This document shows positions 37,285 to 48,558 of a stretch of DNA of 64,000 bases, one piece after another. The translations under genes and the position numbers were made by a program. This stretch comes from Blastocystis hominis (lineage: Eukaryota; Sar; Bigyra; Opalinata; Blastocystidae): NCBI RefSeq assembly GCF_000151665.1, contig NW_013171818.1, positions 519,623-583,622 of the forward strand. Direction: 5' to 3'. The notes beneath the pieces are model-generated. The model did no database searches. It was given only the letters and a program-made list of their open reading frames with translations, and had not been told where the DNA came from. Position 1 is the first letter of the stretch. Each line of letters begins with the position of its first letter.

Positions 37285-37841
37285 CGAATTCCAGTACTAC
37301 CATCGCATCCTGCAACTCTTTGAACCATGTCCTCTCTCTTCCCAAAGATAAGAGAAAGCAGAAAAATCAGTGTTTAATTTCCCAGATGGGAAGGCAAATA
37401 TACTGTCGGATCGAATTGGGCTCAATTTACTACAAATCGGCCCCTCATCCACCAAATCAAGTGGCGTATCCAAATTCGCATTCTTATCCGACATTTCAGA
37501 ATGAACCTTCTTATACGGCGGGACATTCTTCTGTTGGACCGTATTCGTCCTCTCTGATGAATCGCACTCTCGCTTCCTCACATTATCACTACACAAAACC
37601 TTCAGGTCTTCTTTGTCATTACTGCTATCTTTTCCATACTATCTTCATTCATATATACTGTATCCATATTCTTTTTTCCTTTTATTCATAGGGTGTCTTC
37701 ATTCCTATTTGTATACGATTCTTCTTTCACAGCCGCTTCAAAACTCAATATTCCTGTCGAATTTGAGTTTCCCAATGTCTTCTTTGCATTCTCTTTCTTA
37801 TTTCCTCTACACCACACAAAATTGAAAAATCGAAAAATCGT

Positions 37842-38270
37842 TTACCACACATAGGGAGAATCAACATTTTGCTCCCAACAACTTACCATCAATATACTGC
37901 TCTCTCTCTCGCTCTCTTTTTCCTTCTTCTTCTTCTTCTTCTTCACTTCTTCACAGGGCAGCTCACAATCCTTCTTCTCTTCCAGCAAACTCGACTCTAC
38001 CTTTGTTGAAGGCGAAACCTCTTTTGGTTCAATCGGCTTGACCTCCTCTTCCAAACGCACTCTTTTACTCTCCGTGTGTCGCAATACCACTTCTTCCTTT
38101 TCACCTCCGGGTCTCTTCACACGGTTCTCACTATTCTTCTCTTGCGTTTTTATAGGAGTTTTGCCGTGGTTGGGAGATTTCGTACCAGTCCTTCTTGATT
38201 TTGATTTTTGATTTCTAGAATGCTTCTTCACCTTCACGATCGTCTTCTTCTTCTTCATTTCCGCCTTCAT
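37842..38270 (-). CDS. LINE 5' basic ORF (possible ORF1 remnant)
   Basis: 142 residues, very basic N-terminal half (MKKKKTIVKVKKHSRNQKSK) and Glu/Lys repeats, consistent with a nucleic-acid-binding ORF1-type protein. I see no RRM or zinc knuckle. The copy at 62.9-63.1 kb has most of this frame replaced by a (CTT)n tract. Confidence 0.45.
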   Translation of the reverse strand: MKAEMKKKKTIVKVKKHSRNQKSKSRRTGTKSPNHGKTPIKTQEKNSENRVKRPGGEKEEVVLRHTESKRVRLEEEVKPIEPKEVSPSTKVESSLLEEKKDCELPCEEVKKKKKKKEKESERESSILMVSCWEQNVDSPYVW

Positions 38271-39050
38271 TGGGATTACCTCAGACTGTTTTCTCTCACT
38301 GTCCTCTTTTAACTTCTTACAAGAGCCCTTGCCTTCTTCTTCTTCTTCTCTCTGTATCTACCTATCTGCACAACTTGTTCTTTTAACCGATTATCTTCAG
38401 TACTTTCAACTTGTTCTTTCACAGACACCTCCACCGAACTCTTCCTTGACGTCCTTCGGCTCTTCACTAACCTCTCATTCTTCCTAAACTGCGGAAAACC
38501 AGTCTTCCTTGTGGATACACTTCATCAACAATCGTATACTTCTTCTCCAAGTACAATCAATATTAAACTCGTCTTGTCACGTGCTCTTGGAGGCGTTTCA
38601 ACGCCATCAAGACGAGTTTTTCGGGTGTTATCATTTCACCCAACAATAACGAACTCCCACACCTGATTAGCTAATCCAATCAATTCAGTTCAATTCAATT
38701 CATGATATTTGTTGTGTGAAATACTAGTACTTTATGTGAAGTGAAAGTGATGAGGTCCCAAACATGTTAGGAGGCCATGAATACTCGATATCTCCATGAA
38801 TTGTTGTCTTTGTGGATTGGTTCGTAGTCCTCTATCTAGATTCTTGGTACTCTCCATATACACTTCTTTCGCTCCTTCTCTTGGTGTGTTGTGACCCAAC
38901 ACTTCTCTTTAACACGCTGAGAACATATGAAATGAAATACTCCTCGATCCTCACCCCTGTTCTCTTCATGAGATCTGCATCAACCCCCTCCACAGAAGAG
39001 AGAGTAGTCTGCTGCAAAAGATCCCATTTTCCACTTTAGATCTCCCTATC

Positions 39051-39669
39051 CTCAGTGACCTCCAGTAAGATCTCCAAGCGTGTCGATTTCAGCGAAATGA
39101 GTGTGATTATTAGAGTGGTCTTGTGTGGATGTGAAACTGAAAATAGGAAACTTGAGGTGGATTGAGACTTTCGTGAGATAGGTTATTTTAACGATCGGTA
39201 GTGATGAAGTATTTTGGTATTAGAAATCGTATTAGGACGTAGTAAAGAATTGATGCGCTTTGCACTAATGTGGTAGCCGATAGTTCGACCTCTTTTGCAC
39301 CGTGATGACAATTATGACCCTTTATCGGTCGTTGTAATCGACCAACTGACTTTGAGCCCTCATGGTTCTTAGGCTGCCAGGTCGACAATCATCGGTTAGC
39401 AACCAAATTTCGCATTAAACGCGTCATTCCTTTACTACTGAGGATTGGCAAGTGTCAATGCTTTTCTCACAAAAGGCGTCAGTGACACTTGGATGCAAGC
39501 AGCAGGGCACGATTCATCGCGCCGACAAAGTAGCGAGGCTGTAAATGCAGCGGACTCCAAAGGGTATTATAATGGTTTTTCATGTCTTTGAATTATGCTT
39601 AATTTGTAATGCCCACAAACCACTGTGTGCGTATTATCATCCAAAATCCATCTTTTGTTGTTTGTGCAA
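39051..39669. other. Unassigned segment between two LINE copies
   Basis: Less AT-rich than host spacers from 39185 to 39590 and without a long ORF. I could not match it to any LINE part or RNA gene. Confidence 0.35.
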
Positions 39670-40846
39670 CTTCTAAGTGTTGTGCTGACCTCTGGGCTCT
39701 ATGGAGCAGAAGTATGGGGCGGAAACAAGGATGAGGCAAGGAGTGTACAATCAGTGCTAAACAAAGGTCTCAATTACATCCTACAAGCCACCGGGAAGTT
39801 TTCCACGTGCATTCCATCGTTGGAACTGGAGTTGGATATGCCTCCGACGTATCCTATTCTGGTGTCAAAGCGATTGCGATGCATGTGGAAGGGGAGGTGG
39901 TTGAGTCGCACGTTGGGCGATCTCATAGATAGTAGGCTGGAATGGTGGTCAACGAAGAACACCTACCTGAAGACGACGTAGAGGATAGCACAGGAAGTGC
40001 TGCAGATGGTAGGTAGAGGGATCATCGATGATCACCTGGCATGCGGTAAGGAGGTTCCGGCGCGGTGGCTAGATGAGAGGCGGAAGTGCCATGTCCAGAT
40101 GGCATTCGAGATGTGGGGCGGAGAGCCACGAAACGGAAATCCTTTTCCGGCCAGAGATCTGGTACGGAGGATGATTCCACGCCTTTGGATACGCCAGCTG
40201 CAGGAGAGCGATGCGCAGTTTCTGAGGACATACTTGACAAGAGGACGAGCCATCAATCGGCGCTACCTGGATCTGTGGTTCAGGCATCCGGAGTTGGCTA
40301 GAGGGTGTCAGGTAATCCTGGAAATGCGCTGTGGGAGCTGGTGTTGTGTGGAGACGCGCTACCCTAAGCTAGAGGGGCCAGAAGGGTGTAAGTGTCCTTG
40401 CTGCGGAGAGTGCGAGAGGGAGACCCTAGAGCACTTCCTCTTCAAATGCCGGAGATATATGAAAGAAAGATTGGCTTTGGTCCGGAGGATCAGGGAGAGG
40501 CTCACGTTGGGCGAGGAGTGTGACGTGGGGCCTTTTTCTGATCCGGATGGTTCTCGGATTGGATGATGTGTCGACCCACAAAGCAGAAGTACAGGGAGTG
40601 AAGAAGAAGTCTGTGAAGAGGGATGCCCTACCTCTGCCCGATAGTCCGAACGACTCAGAGGCAGCTAGTAGGTTGACACGAGCGCTAGAGAAGGACACAA
40701 GTCCGAGACGCGGAGGGACAAAGTCGGATCTTAGTGTTGGACCTGCAAGGGGAGATCAAGTAGAGAGCGGGAGAGTTTCGACGCCTGGGGGCGTACCTGA
40801 GAGGGAGAAGTTGGTTAGTTGTGTCGCTATCACACCCACCAACTAG
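39670..40846 (+). pseudogene. LINE ORF2 C-terminal region with zinc knuckle
   Basis: Three reading segments: 39625-39981 (end of the reverse-transcriptase thumb), 39997-40566 and 40520-40846. The middle segment has the cysteine-histidine motif C-x-C-x2-C-x2-C...H-x4-C (40387-40449). A frameshift in the insertion 'gggcctttttctg' near 40530 moves to the last segment. The copy at 28570-29274 is continuous here, so the shift is specific to this copy. Confidence 0.75.
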
Positions 40847-41978
40847 CTTTTCGGCGCCGGTTAAGGTGAGCTCTTTGCCACAGGTACCGGGTAGGAAGAA
40901 GAATAGACAGTCTGGAATCGACGAGTTTTTCAAGATGGCGACCAAGTGCTCAGACAAGGACAAGGATTTATCTTCGGATAAGACTTTGGACAAGACTGGA
41001 ACAAGGACAAGATCAAGATGGACTGACAGTAGGAGGACTGTCTTGGACCCGTCGAACCGAAAACGTCTACGACTGGTACAGGAGAGGACATGGAGAGACA
41101 CCCACGGATTGTCGACAAACGACAGATCTACTTCAGACAATGAGCCAATAGAGTCTCTGCTGGTTTTCAAGTTACGCAACGATCGTGTTGCGCAAGGATC
41201 GAAAGGGGTGACACACCGACAGTCACCCACGGATGACGAGGATTCTCAGACCCCCGAGATTATACCTTTAATCGATAGGAAGGATACGGAATGTCAGACC
41301 CTACGGACGACTGGGAAGAGCTTACCGTTAACTGGAATTACTCCGGACAAGAACGACGAAGGTTCTCGCGCTGTTTCTACGACTGCTTCGACGACTGCTA
41401 ATTCGACGTTTTCGACTGCAGATTCTGGTGACGCGTGTCAAGTTTCTACTCATATCGCTGTGGACAGCCGATTTCGCCCATGTCTATTGTGTAAGGACCC
41501 GGTGGATGTGAGGGGCTCGCTACGTGGCTTTGGTGATTGCAGTGTTATTCCGAGAGGATCCTTGGGACGGAGGGTCATTCAAAGAATTTATTGTGCGGAC
41601 TGGAGAGATATTGTCAAGGGTTCGATGAGAAATGGTTTTGGCTCTGTGTGTACCTCGTTTGGGGAGAATCGTGGTTGGGATAGCCTTGGGAGGGATAATT
41701 GGGTCCCGAACACAGGAAGGAAGGACGGTGAGGAAATTCAGGTACCAGGTATTGGTTGTGAGAAGTTCTTTGGGGAGAGGAGTGAGTTGGTTGGTTGTGA
41801 GGAACTAGCAAAGTATTTGCAAAGCACTCACTATGATCGGCTTACTCTTTATGGTATTTGGAGCAAAGGGATAGCAAGCAGACCCAAGAGGTCGGCTACT
41901 GGGAAGAAGTATAAGGGTGGAAAGTACGGACGTGACAGGCGGTCAACGGCCCACTCAAGATATCCTGCAGGTCAATAA
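40821..41978 (+). CDS. LINE 3' ORF with a PIP-box, overlapping ORF2 in the +1 frame
   Basis: 385 residues open almost to the 3' end of the element. Near its start, after a basic patch RKKNR, is QSGIDEFF (40908-40931), a perfect Q-x-x-I-x-x-F-F PCNA-binding motif. Then come Lys/Asp repeats (DKDKDL, DKTLDK), a CLLC...C pair near residue 215-235 and a basic C-terminus. The same +1 overlap of about 26 nt with ORF2 exists at 29249-29274, so the arrangement is ancestral to both copies: either a third ORF or a programmed +1 shift extending ORF2. Function is inferred only from the motif. Confidence 0.6.
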   Translation: MSLSHPPTSFSAPVKVSSLPQVPGRKKNRQSGIDEFFKMATKCSDKDKDLSSDKTLDKTGTRTRSRWTDSRRTVLDPSNRKRLRLVQERTWRDTHGLSTNDRSTSDNEPIESLLVFKLRNDRVAQGSKGVTHRQSPTDDEDSQTPEIIPLIDRKDTECQTLRTTGKSLPLTGITPDKNDEGSRAVSTTASTTANSTFSTADSGDACQVSTHIAVDSRFRPCLLCKDPVDVRGSLRGFGDCSVIPRGSLGRRVIQRIYCADWRDIVKGSMRNGFGSVCTSFGENRGWDSLGRDNWVPNTGRKDGEEIQVPGIGCEKFFGERSELVGCEELAKYLQSTHYDRLTLYGIWSKGIASRPKRSATGKKYKGGKYGRDRRSTAHSRYPAGQ

Positions 41979-42003
41979 TTTGCTTGTTTGTTTGCTTGTT
42001 TGT

Positions 42004-42499
42004 TAAACAATCCACATAATTGAATGAATCTATGTGAATCGATTCAAAACAGTCTATAAATGAAGAGAAGATCATTTGATTGTCGGTTTCCATGGAAAGA
42101 TTGATTGTTGTCACGAATCATCAATCCGATTGATTTGAAATGATTTCGTATTGTAGGTTCTGATTATTGATTAAATCATTTGATAGATAGTTTGGTCCAT
42201 TGCTTACTACAACTACTATTCTTATTGTTGTTGTTGTGGATGTTGCTGCTGCTATTGTCACTTCTCTCTTTCTCCCCTACTATTCATTCATTGATTCCAA
42301 ACCATCAAAATCGATAACAATATTCCTTGTCAACAATAGAAGAAATGAAATCAATGAAAGCAAAGAATCAAGTGTTTCCTTTATGACAATCAATGATCCA
42401 TTAATCTATGAATGAATGATTGAGTGAGTGAGTGAGTAATGAAGGCAAACAGAATGAATGAATGAATGAACAAGAAGGAAAAGCAATAATATGTGTCAT
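42004..42499. other. AT-rich flank
   Basis: Host DNA after the LINE tail; TGAG and AATG microrepeats around 42420-42470. ORF 42200-42415 has no recognisable feature. Confidence 0.35.
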
Positions 42500-42900
42500 A
42501 TGATATCGGATACTGGAAGGTAGGGGAGAAAGATGGGATGATGATGATTCAACTTTATTGACACTTCGAAGTATGAATGAATTGATTGGTTATGATTTGC
42601 TTTGGATCTTCCAAGTCTAACATCACTAACTTCTGTATAATGGAGTTTCTGTTGTCCTCATTTTGGTGACATTGGAAAGTGGATCTAAATATTGAATAGA
42701 GATGGTAAATAGATATTCCAAATCTGTTTCAAAATGTCAATCTACTTGTATCATTGGGGTATGTTCAATCGAAATCGATTCGAGTATTGTTGATAAATAG
42801 AATAGAATTGATTTCATATGATTTTCATAGATTTCAATTCCATTTGGTAAGTCTAAGCTTATCTTATCTTATCATGTTAGGTGATTTGATTTGATTTGAT
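42500..42900 (+). pseudogene. Decayed LRR-protein tail, + orientation
   Basis: In + frames broken by stops, the stretch reads 'DDSTLLTLRSMNE' and then fragments such as 'DIPNLF' separated by frame changes. These resemble the minus-strand relics at 45060-45437 ('DDSCSLTLRSNNE', 'DIPNLQ'). It is therefore an opposite-facing relic of the same LRR family. Confidence 0.5.
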
Positions 42901-45059
42901 TCATTGTGTTTCATTCGATTCCGTTTGATCATTTGATTTGATTTGATTTGATTTGATTCGTTAAATAGGAACACATTTCGATTGATAATGATTGGAACAA
43001 TTCTATCTGGTTCATTTTACAATGATCTGTAGAATTTGTATTGTTGTTTCAAACTGATGGCACATGATTGATTCGATGATTGGTTAAAATAAATATATAA
43101 TAATAATAATGATGATAATGATGATGATAAACATAAAACAAACAGAAATAAGCAAAACAAAACATGGAACAATCCAAACAAATAATCACATATTTCCTTA
43201 TGAGAATTGAATCAACAAGAATCGACACAATCCAATTTGTCTGGTGGATATTCAATAAAAAAAGGATGAAAGTTAGAATAGAAAAAAAGGGAATAAAGAA
43301 AAAGAATAAGAAAAACTAAAAACAAATTATAATCATATAATACAAAACAAAACAAAACAAAAAGAAAAACGAAGAGAGAAGAAGAATAAAATGCACAAAT
43401 ATAAGAAAATAAGAAACAAAGAAAACTTAAGAATAGCAAAACAAACAAGAATAAACTAAAAATCAAAATAGAAAATGAAATAATAAAATGAACTACAATG
43501 AATTCCAAAAGTTGAAAAACAACAACAACAAATGAAAAATGGAATAATCAAAAATAGATAAGCAACATCAAAACAAAACAAAAACAAAAACAAAAGAAAA
43601 AAGAATATTGAATCATTGAGTATTATCCAAATGAATACTATCTCAACAAACAAATATGGATTGTGTCGATTCCTTTTGATTCAATTCGATTAAGTGCAAT
43701 GAATCTTGTCAAAACGATTTGATTGAAGTCGTTCGATCAAGATTCATTCGAAATATGTGATTTGTGGATTCATCGGTGTAAAATCACAAACAGCATATTG
43801 AATATACAATCAAACAATGGATTCCAAGAAAACCCATTATCGAAATACTCATATTCAAACCACAACACAAATGATTCTCACAATATGCCTCATTATTGTA
43901 TTGTGATTATCAAATGCTGATTCCATATTGACTTGTTCGAATGGGATTCAATGATTTGAATGATATCAATAATAATAATAATAATAATGATAATAATGAT
44001 GATAATGACAGAAAGAAAGAAATAAGAGTATTGTTATGCAATACAGTACAATGATAGATTCCAGCTAATACAATGATCGAACATAACGATTTCATGAATC
44101 TCGATCGATTCAATTGCAAAACAATCATTGAGACTACAATGTGTTTGAGTGATTGTTCCATTTGGATTCGATCGAATCAATTGTATAATTCTATCAGTCG
44201 ATTGGATCGCTATCAATGAATCATTCGATCGATTCTATATCATTGATAATCGAACAAATATAAATACAAATACAAATACTACTACTACTAATAATAATAA
44301 TCACTAGGATTGATGGTTGAATACTCATCATCAATCTGATTCTGATTCTGATTCTGATTGGTCGATCCTATCCAATCATTCGATTCATGATCAACAATAC
44401 CAAAGTGATCAAATGGTATTCAATATGCTGAAATAGGCCGATGAATAATGTGGATGATGATACAATCATAATGATAATAATGATGATGAATGGATATCGA
44501 AAACTAACCAAATACACACCATTCATTCAATCAATCATTCAATCGATCAATGGATTGAAGAGCCTTTCTATTCTTATCAGTATTATTGAGTGTGAATGAT
44601 GAATTGATTCTTTACGATATTCAACATTCATTTGCATTTTGAATCAGCTATCTTTCATCCATTGATTGATTGATTGAATGAGTGAATGAGTGAGTGGTTT
44701 GTGTGATATTGAAGAATACGACATTCCATCCAAATATCGAAATGTGAAACCACGATTGATATTACTACGAACTACAACTATCAAGTATCAAACACATCCG
44801 ATTTGATTCCATTATTATCAAATTGATAAATCCATGTTTTGTGACTCATTAATAAACAAACAAACAAACAATCAATCAATCAATGGAAATGTTCCTAAAC
44901 AATGATGAATCACTGAACAAATCAAATCAAATCAATATTATAGATTTAATGCTTAATTTTGACACGATTAGCGAGAATGGAAGAAACATCTATGAATCAA
45001 ATCAAATCAATCAAACTATACTCGAAATTGATTTCGATCGAACATATTGGAATGAAATA
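42901..45059. other. AT-rich, microsatellite-rich DNA
   Basis: Contains (GATTT)n at about 42885-42960, (AACAA)n, ATAATG and ATCA tracts. Short low-complexity ORFs (43212-43508 and others) are poly-A/T artefacts. No gene seen. Confidence 0.4.
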
Positions 45060-45437
45060 GGTAGCTTGACATCTTGAAGATTTGGAATATCTATATACTA
45101 TCAATATTCATATTCAGAAATACTTGCCAATGTCATTACACGAGGATTAAGGAAACTATATTTTGCAGAAGTTATTGATGTTAGATTTGGAAGATCTACA
45201 AAGCAAATCATTTTGAATCTATTCATTATTACTTCGAAGTGTCAATGAACAAGAATCATCACCCCATCTTCCTTGAAGTGCATTTTCACCGAGTTGAATG
45301 GATCGTAATGATGGAAGATCTACATCAATCATTTCATTCGAATTCTTTCAATACTTTCAATTATTGTTGATAAAGAATCAGAGAATGCACGATCACCTAA
45401 TGTAATGGATTGTAGATTTGGAAGATCTATGCATGAT
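45060..45437 (-). pseudogene. Decayed LRR repeats downstream of the MORN-LRR gene
   Basis: Minus-strand reading gives 'DLPSLRSIQLGENALQG' and 'DDSCSLTLRSNNE' in different frames with stops between them. They look like further C-terminal repeats of the adjacent gene that lost their frame, or a neighbouring relic copy. Confidence 0.5.
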
Positions 45438-47220
45438 TCAAATATTCAATATCATATCAATACCTCGAATCACAAACGAACTATAATAGAAATTGTATGA
45501 ATCACTTCCAATTTTACCAATTTGAATGGATTGTAATTGTGGTAGATTCTTCAATTCAAAGTCGCCAGCAAAATCACCGAAACTGTATCGACCAATTCGA
45601 ATGTATTGTAATGATTCACAATTCAATATGTGGAATGATTTCGAATTATCATATCCCCATCCATTCTTTTTCTGAGTAAATGAATTCTTACCAATTTCCA
45701 AACTGTTCAATCGATTCAATCCATCGATTCGGAATGTTTTCACTGATTCAAAACATTCATCGCCAATTTTAATGGATTGTAATTGTGGTAGATTCTTCAA
45801 TTCAAAGTCGCCTCCAAAATCACTGAAACTATATTCACCAATTTGAATGGATTCCAATGATTCACAATTCAATATGTGGAATGATTTCGATTCATCATTT
45901 CCTTCATCATCCTTTTTCTGAGTGAACGAATTGCTTCCGATTTTGATAGTTTTCAATTGATTCAATCCATCAATTTTGAATGTTTTCACTTTGGAATAGC
46001 ATTCATCTGCAAATATGACATGTTCCCCCTCATATGTGTATTTCTTACTATACACTCTAGGATAAAAGTCCTTTGTTATGATTCCTTCACATACATTCTT
46101 CCAAATATAATCAAGTAATATTAATCCACAAATGATTACTGCTAACATTATTAGCCACTGCAAGAATGTTGGTAATGGTAAAATGAATGCCAGTACAACA
46201 ATACATAGCCCGAATATTACTGGAATCACTGCAAATAACAGTATATACTTTGATTTTGGTATTCCTTTCACCCATTCTCCATCATATTCTATTTCATTGT
46301 NNNNNNNNNNNNNNNNNNNNNNNNNNNNNNNNNNNNNNNNNNNNNNNNNNNNNNNNNNNNNNNNNNNNNNNNNNNNNNNNNNNNNNNNNNNNNNNNNNNN
46401 NNNNNNNNNNNNNNNNNNNNNNNNNNNNNNNNNNNNNNNNNNNNNNNNNNNNNNNNNNNNNNNNNNNNNNNNNNNNNNNNNNNNNNNNNNNNNNNNNNNN
46501 AATTGAACCTTCATAGTATCCTTCAAACCACTTTATACCATTTTTGTATTCTATCATTTTATCATTTTCAAATCGATATAAAATCGATATTTCTTCATTG
46601 TTTTCCCAAATACTTACTTGATCCAGTAATCCTGATTCAAAATAGTAGCACAATCCTTCATTCATTCCTTTTTTATTCTTTTGACAAATCGAAATCACAT
46701 TTCCATTCCCATCCAATTCTTTCCAATAACCTTCCATTCCATTCATTCTTTCACAATGATTGTCTCGACATCCTTTCTCATACCTACCTTCAAATATCAC
46801 ATTCCCATTCTTATCATACTCTATTCCTAGTCCTTGACGATATCCATCTTCAAGATTCCCTTCAAAATATAATTCGCCTGAATCATAATACAATTTACAT
46901 TGTCCCTTTATCTCATTACTTTGATATTCGAATTCTGCTATTATGGTATTGTTCGTTGTTTTAATAATAGCTCTCCCATTTAATTCTCCATTTTTCATCT
47001 TCGTTTGAATAGTGTAACCTTGATGTGGAGAACCAATGTTCAGAATCACATTCTCACTATCAATCTTATCTATAGTACTAATGGGAAATTGATTAGTGAT
47101 ACACCAATTCCAAATATCAACCTCAAACCCAGATTCCTTTCCCAGGTCATGAGACACTTCCAATGGTTTTATTTCGATAATACAACTTGATTGAATTCCA
47201 GAATCCGTAGATAATTCCAT
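45438..47220 (-). CDS. MORN-like/transmembrane/LRR protein interrupted by an assembly gap
   Basis: The N-terminal part (47220 to 46501) has MORN-like units such as 'GELYFEGNLEDGYRQGLGIEY' and 'GNVIFEGRYEKG'. After the gap the frame resumes with 'NEIEYDGEWVKG', then two hydrophobic helices ('ILLFAVIPVIFGLCIVVLAF' and 'WLIMLAVIICGLILLDYIW'). BspA-like leucine-rich repeats follow, alternating 'LKTIKIGSNSFTQKK' and 'LPQLQSIKIGDECF', the last block being a near-copy of the one before. Reading frames on the two sides differ, so the 200 Ns do not give the true gap length. Probably a membrane-anchored interaction protein. The C-terminus is uncertain because similar repeats continue, broken, to 45060. 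Confidence 0.65.
46301..46500. other. Assembly gap (200 N)
   Basis: Exactly 200 N inside the MORN-LRR gene, a conventional size for an unknown gap. Confidence 0.98.
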
Positions 47221-47883
47221 AAATAATTATAATATGGGAAAAAAACACCAAAATGAAACGTAACTCTTCTCTATTTGATTCCAGTATAATTTTCTTTCCA
47301 TCATTATTATTGTTTCATTGCACATTATTTTCTTAATACTAATGTAATATTATGATTTGAACAATATTAGGAATATTAAAAGTAAAGAGTGGACAGATTA
47401 TGTCATTTTGTAAATCCTACCATAATTGTCTTATTCACACAGTAGATTGAGTTATATGATGAATTGTCATTATGCCTATTAAATGGAATTACAAGCTGGA
47501 GCTATGTTCTCGACTTGTAACACAATGGATGTACAATCACGCATTTTGGTATGCTTCTTATCGATATTCATTGTTAAATATTCATGATAATATGCTTCTG
47601 CTATGAGTGTTAGTAGTTCTATATTGGCATCTATTGTACAATAATTATTGGCCGCCTTTTTCGGCCATTTTCAGCCAAAGTCGTCCTTCAAACTCCGTCA
47701 ACTGCAAGCTGGCCGTCCAAAGTAGCCTCGCAAACCCCGACTTCCATGGCTCACCCTGGACAACCTGTATTTTTTGGCCTTCATAAGAAATAAGGGTCAA
47801 AAATTAACCTTAGCTAAAAATCGACGGCGTGTATTGCACGAAACAACGTCAATACCTAACTATTATGGTAAATAGAGTAAGCC
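47221..47883. other. Spacer with a GC-rich island next to the virus-like element
   Basis: AT-rich except 47645-47790, which is GC-rich with GGCCG/CGGCC pairs and no ORF. It sits between the host LRR gene and the first viral gene and could be part of the viral terminus or another insertion. Confidence 0.4.
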
Positions 47884-48558
47884 ATGCACTACTCCATGCT
47901 AATCAAGGGTACACGTCTCAACGGTTCGTTCTTGTGGGTCAATCTGTACAAGTACAAGAATCCTTACATCACTTCCATGACTGTCCTATTCACATCCAAT
48001 CAAGGTATGTTCAACAATGTGGATTCTACTAATGTGGTCACGAACTCGAATGACGAGGAGCTAACGATTCCTCCTGGATACTACACGATCGGTCAAATCA
48101 TTGCCATATTCAACACCATGAGCGATACTACGTTCTCATTATCGACGAAGGCTTCGAGTAATGGGTGTATTTATATCCAGTCCACACACACCATCGATTT
48201 CACCAATGCTCCGGATATTCGAGAATTCTTTGGTTTGGAAGGGCAAATGGTCATTCTACCCGCTTCGTTCTATGGATCGAACGTGATTGATATCACGCGA
48301 AATCGACAAGTGATCCAAGTGTACTCGTCCCTCGTGCGTTCCTCCGATCTAAAGATTGCCAACCAGAACAACAACCTCCTCACCACAATGATCATTGACG
48401 ATCCCGAGGTTAATTATCTCCGCACCGTGGAAGACATCTGCATTCCGATGATAACCCGATTCGATCGATTGATGTTCGTGTTCCGCGATATGGATGGTAA
48501 TATAATGCGATTGAACGGCGAATTCGAACTCCAGTTGACGATCGAAGATGTTGTATGA
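47884..48558 (+). CDS. Penton-like minor capsid protein, paralogue 1 (open)
   Basis: 224 residues, no break. It shows the pattern I associate with Polinton penton/minor-capsid-type proteins: 'IPPGYYTIGQIIAIFN', then 'IDFTNAPDIREFFGL', then 'VIQVYSSL', and a C-terminal strand pair 'MFVFRDMDGNIMRLNG' followed by 'ELQLTIED'. Likely a virion vertex or surface protein. The ATG is chosen because upstream frames do not continue the pattern. It overlaps the next gene by 11 nt. Confidence 0.55.
   Translation: MHYSMLIKGTRLNGSFLWVNLYKYKNPYITSMTVLFTSNQGMFNNVDSTNVVTNSNDEELTIPPGYYTIGQIIAIFNTMSDTTFSLSTKASSNGCIYIQSTHTIDFTNAPDIREFFGLEGQMVILPASFYGSNVIDITRNRQVIQVYSSLVRSSDLKIANQNNNLLTTMIIDDPEVNYLRTVEDICIPMITRFDRLMFVFRDMDGNIMRLNGEFELQLTIEDVV

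Larger units (their letters stand above)
32609..39050 (-). mobile_element. Nearly complete non-LTR retrotransposon (LINE), 3' truncated
   Basis: Minus-strand order: 5' region from about 39050 (shared with 62200-63740), a basic ORF1-like frame (37842-38270), a charged frame running into an APE-type endonuclease (34870-37284) and the endonuclease end plus reverse transcriptase (32609-34849). It stops just after 'YGAEVWGGNKEEAQKVQ'; the zinc knuckle and 3' region present in the copy at 39670 are absent. Its right boundary is the point where similarity to 63.7 kb is lost. Confidence 0.85.
39670..42003 (+). mobile_element. 5'-truncated LINE copy with complete 3' half
   Basis: Begins abruptly inside the reverse-transcriptase C-terminal region ('VLTSGLYGAEVWGGNK'), runs through the zinc knuckle and the PIP-box ORF, and ends 'cctgcaggtcaataatttg' plus a (TTTG)n/(CTTG)n tail. 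It supplies the 3' sequence missing from 32609-39050. Confidence 0.85.

Noticed and set aside
39185-39590. Candidate structural RNA between two LINE copies
   Set aside because: Composition differs from the flanks, but I could not recognise any rRNA, tRNA or snRNA consensus.
43212-43508. Phe-rich ORFs at 43.2-43.7 kb
   Set aside because: Translation of A/T homopolymer-rich DNA; no plausible protein features beyond composition.
46132-46516. ORFs running through the N gap
   Set aside because: They consist mainly of X residues created by the 200 Ns.
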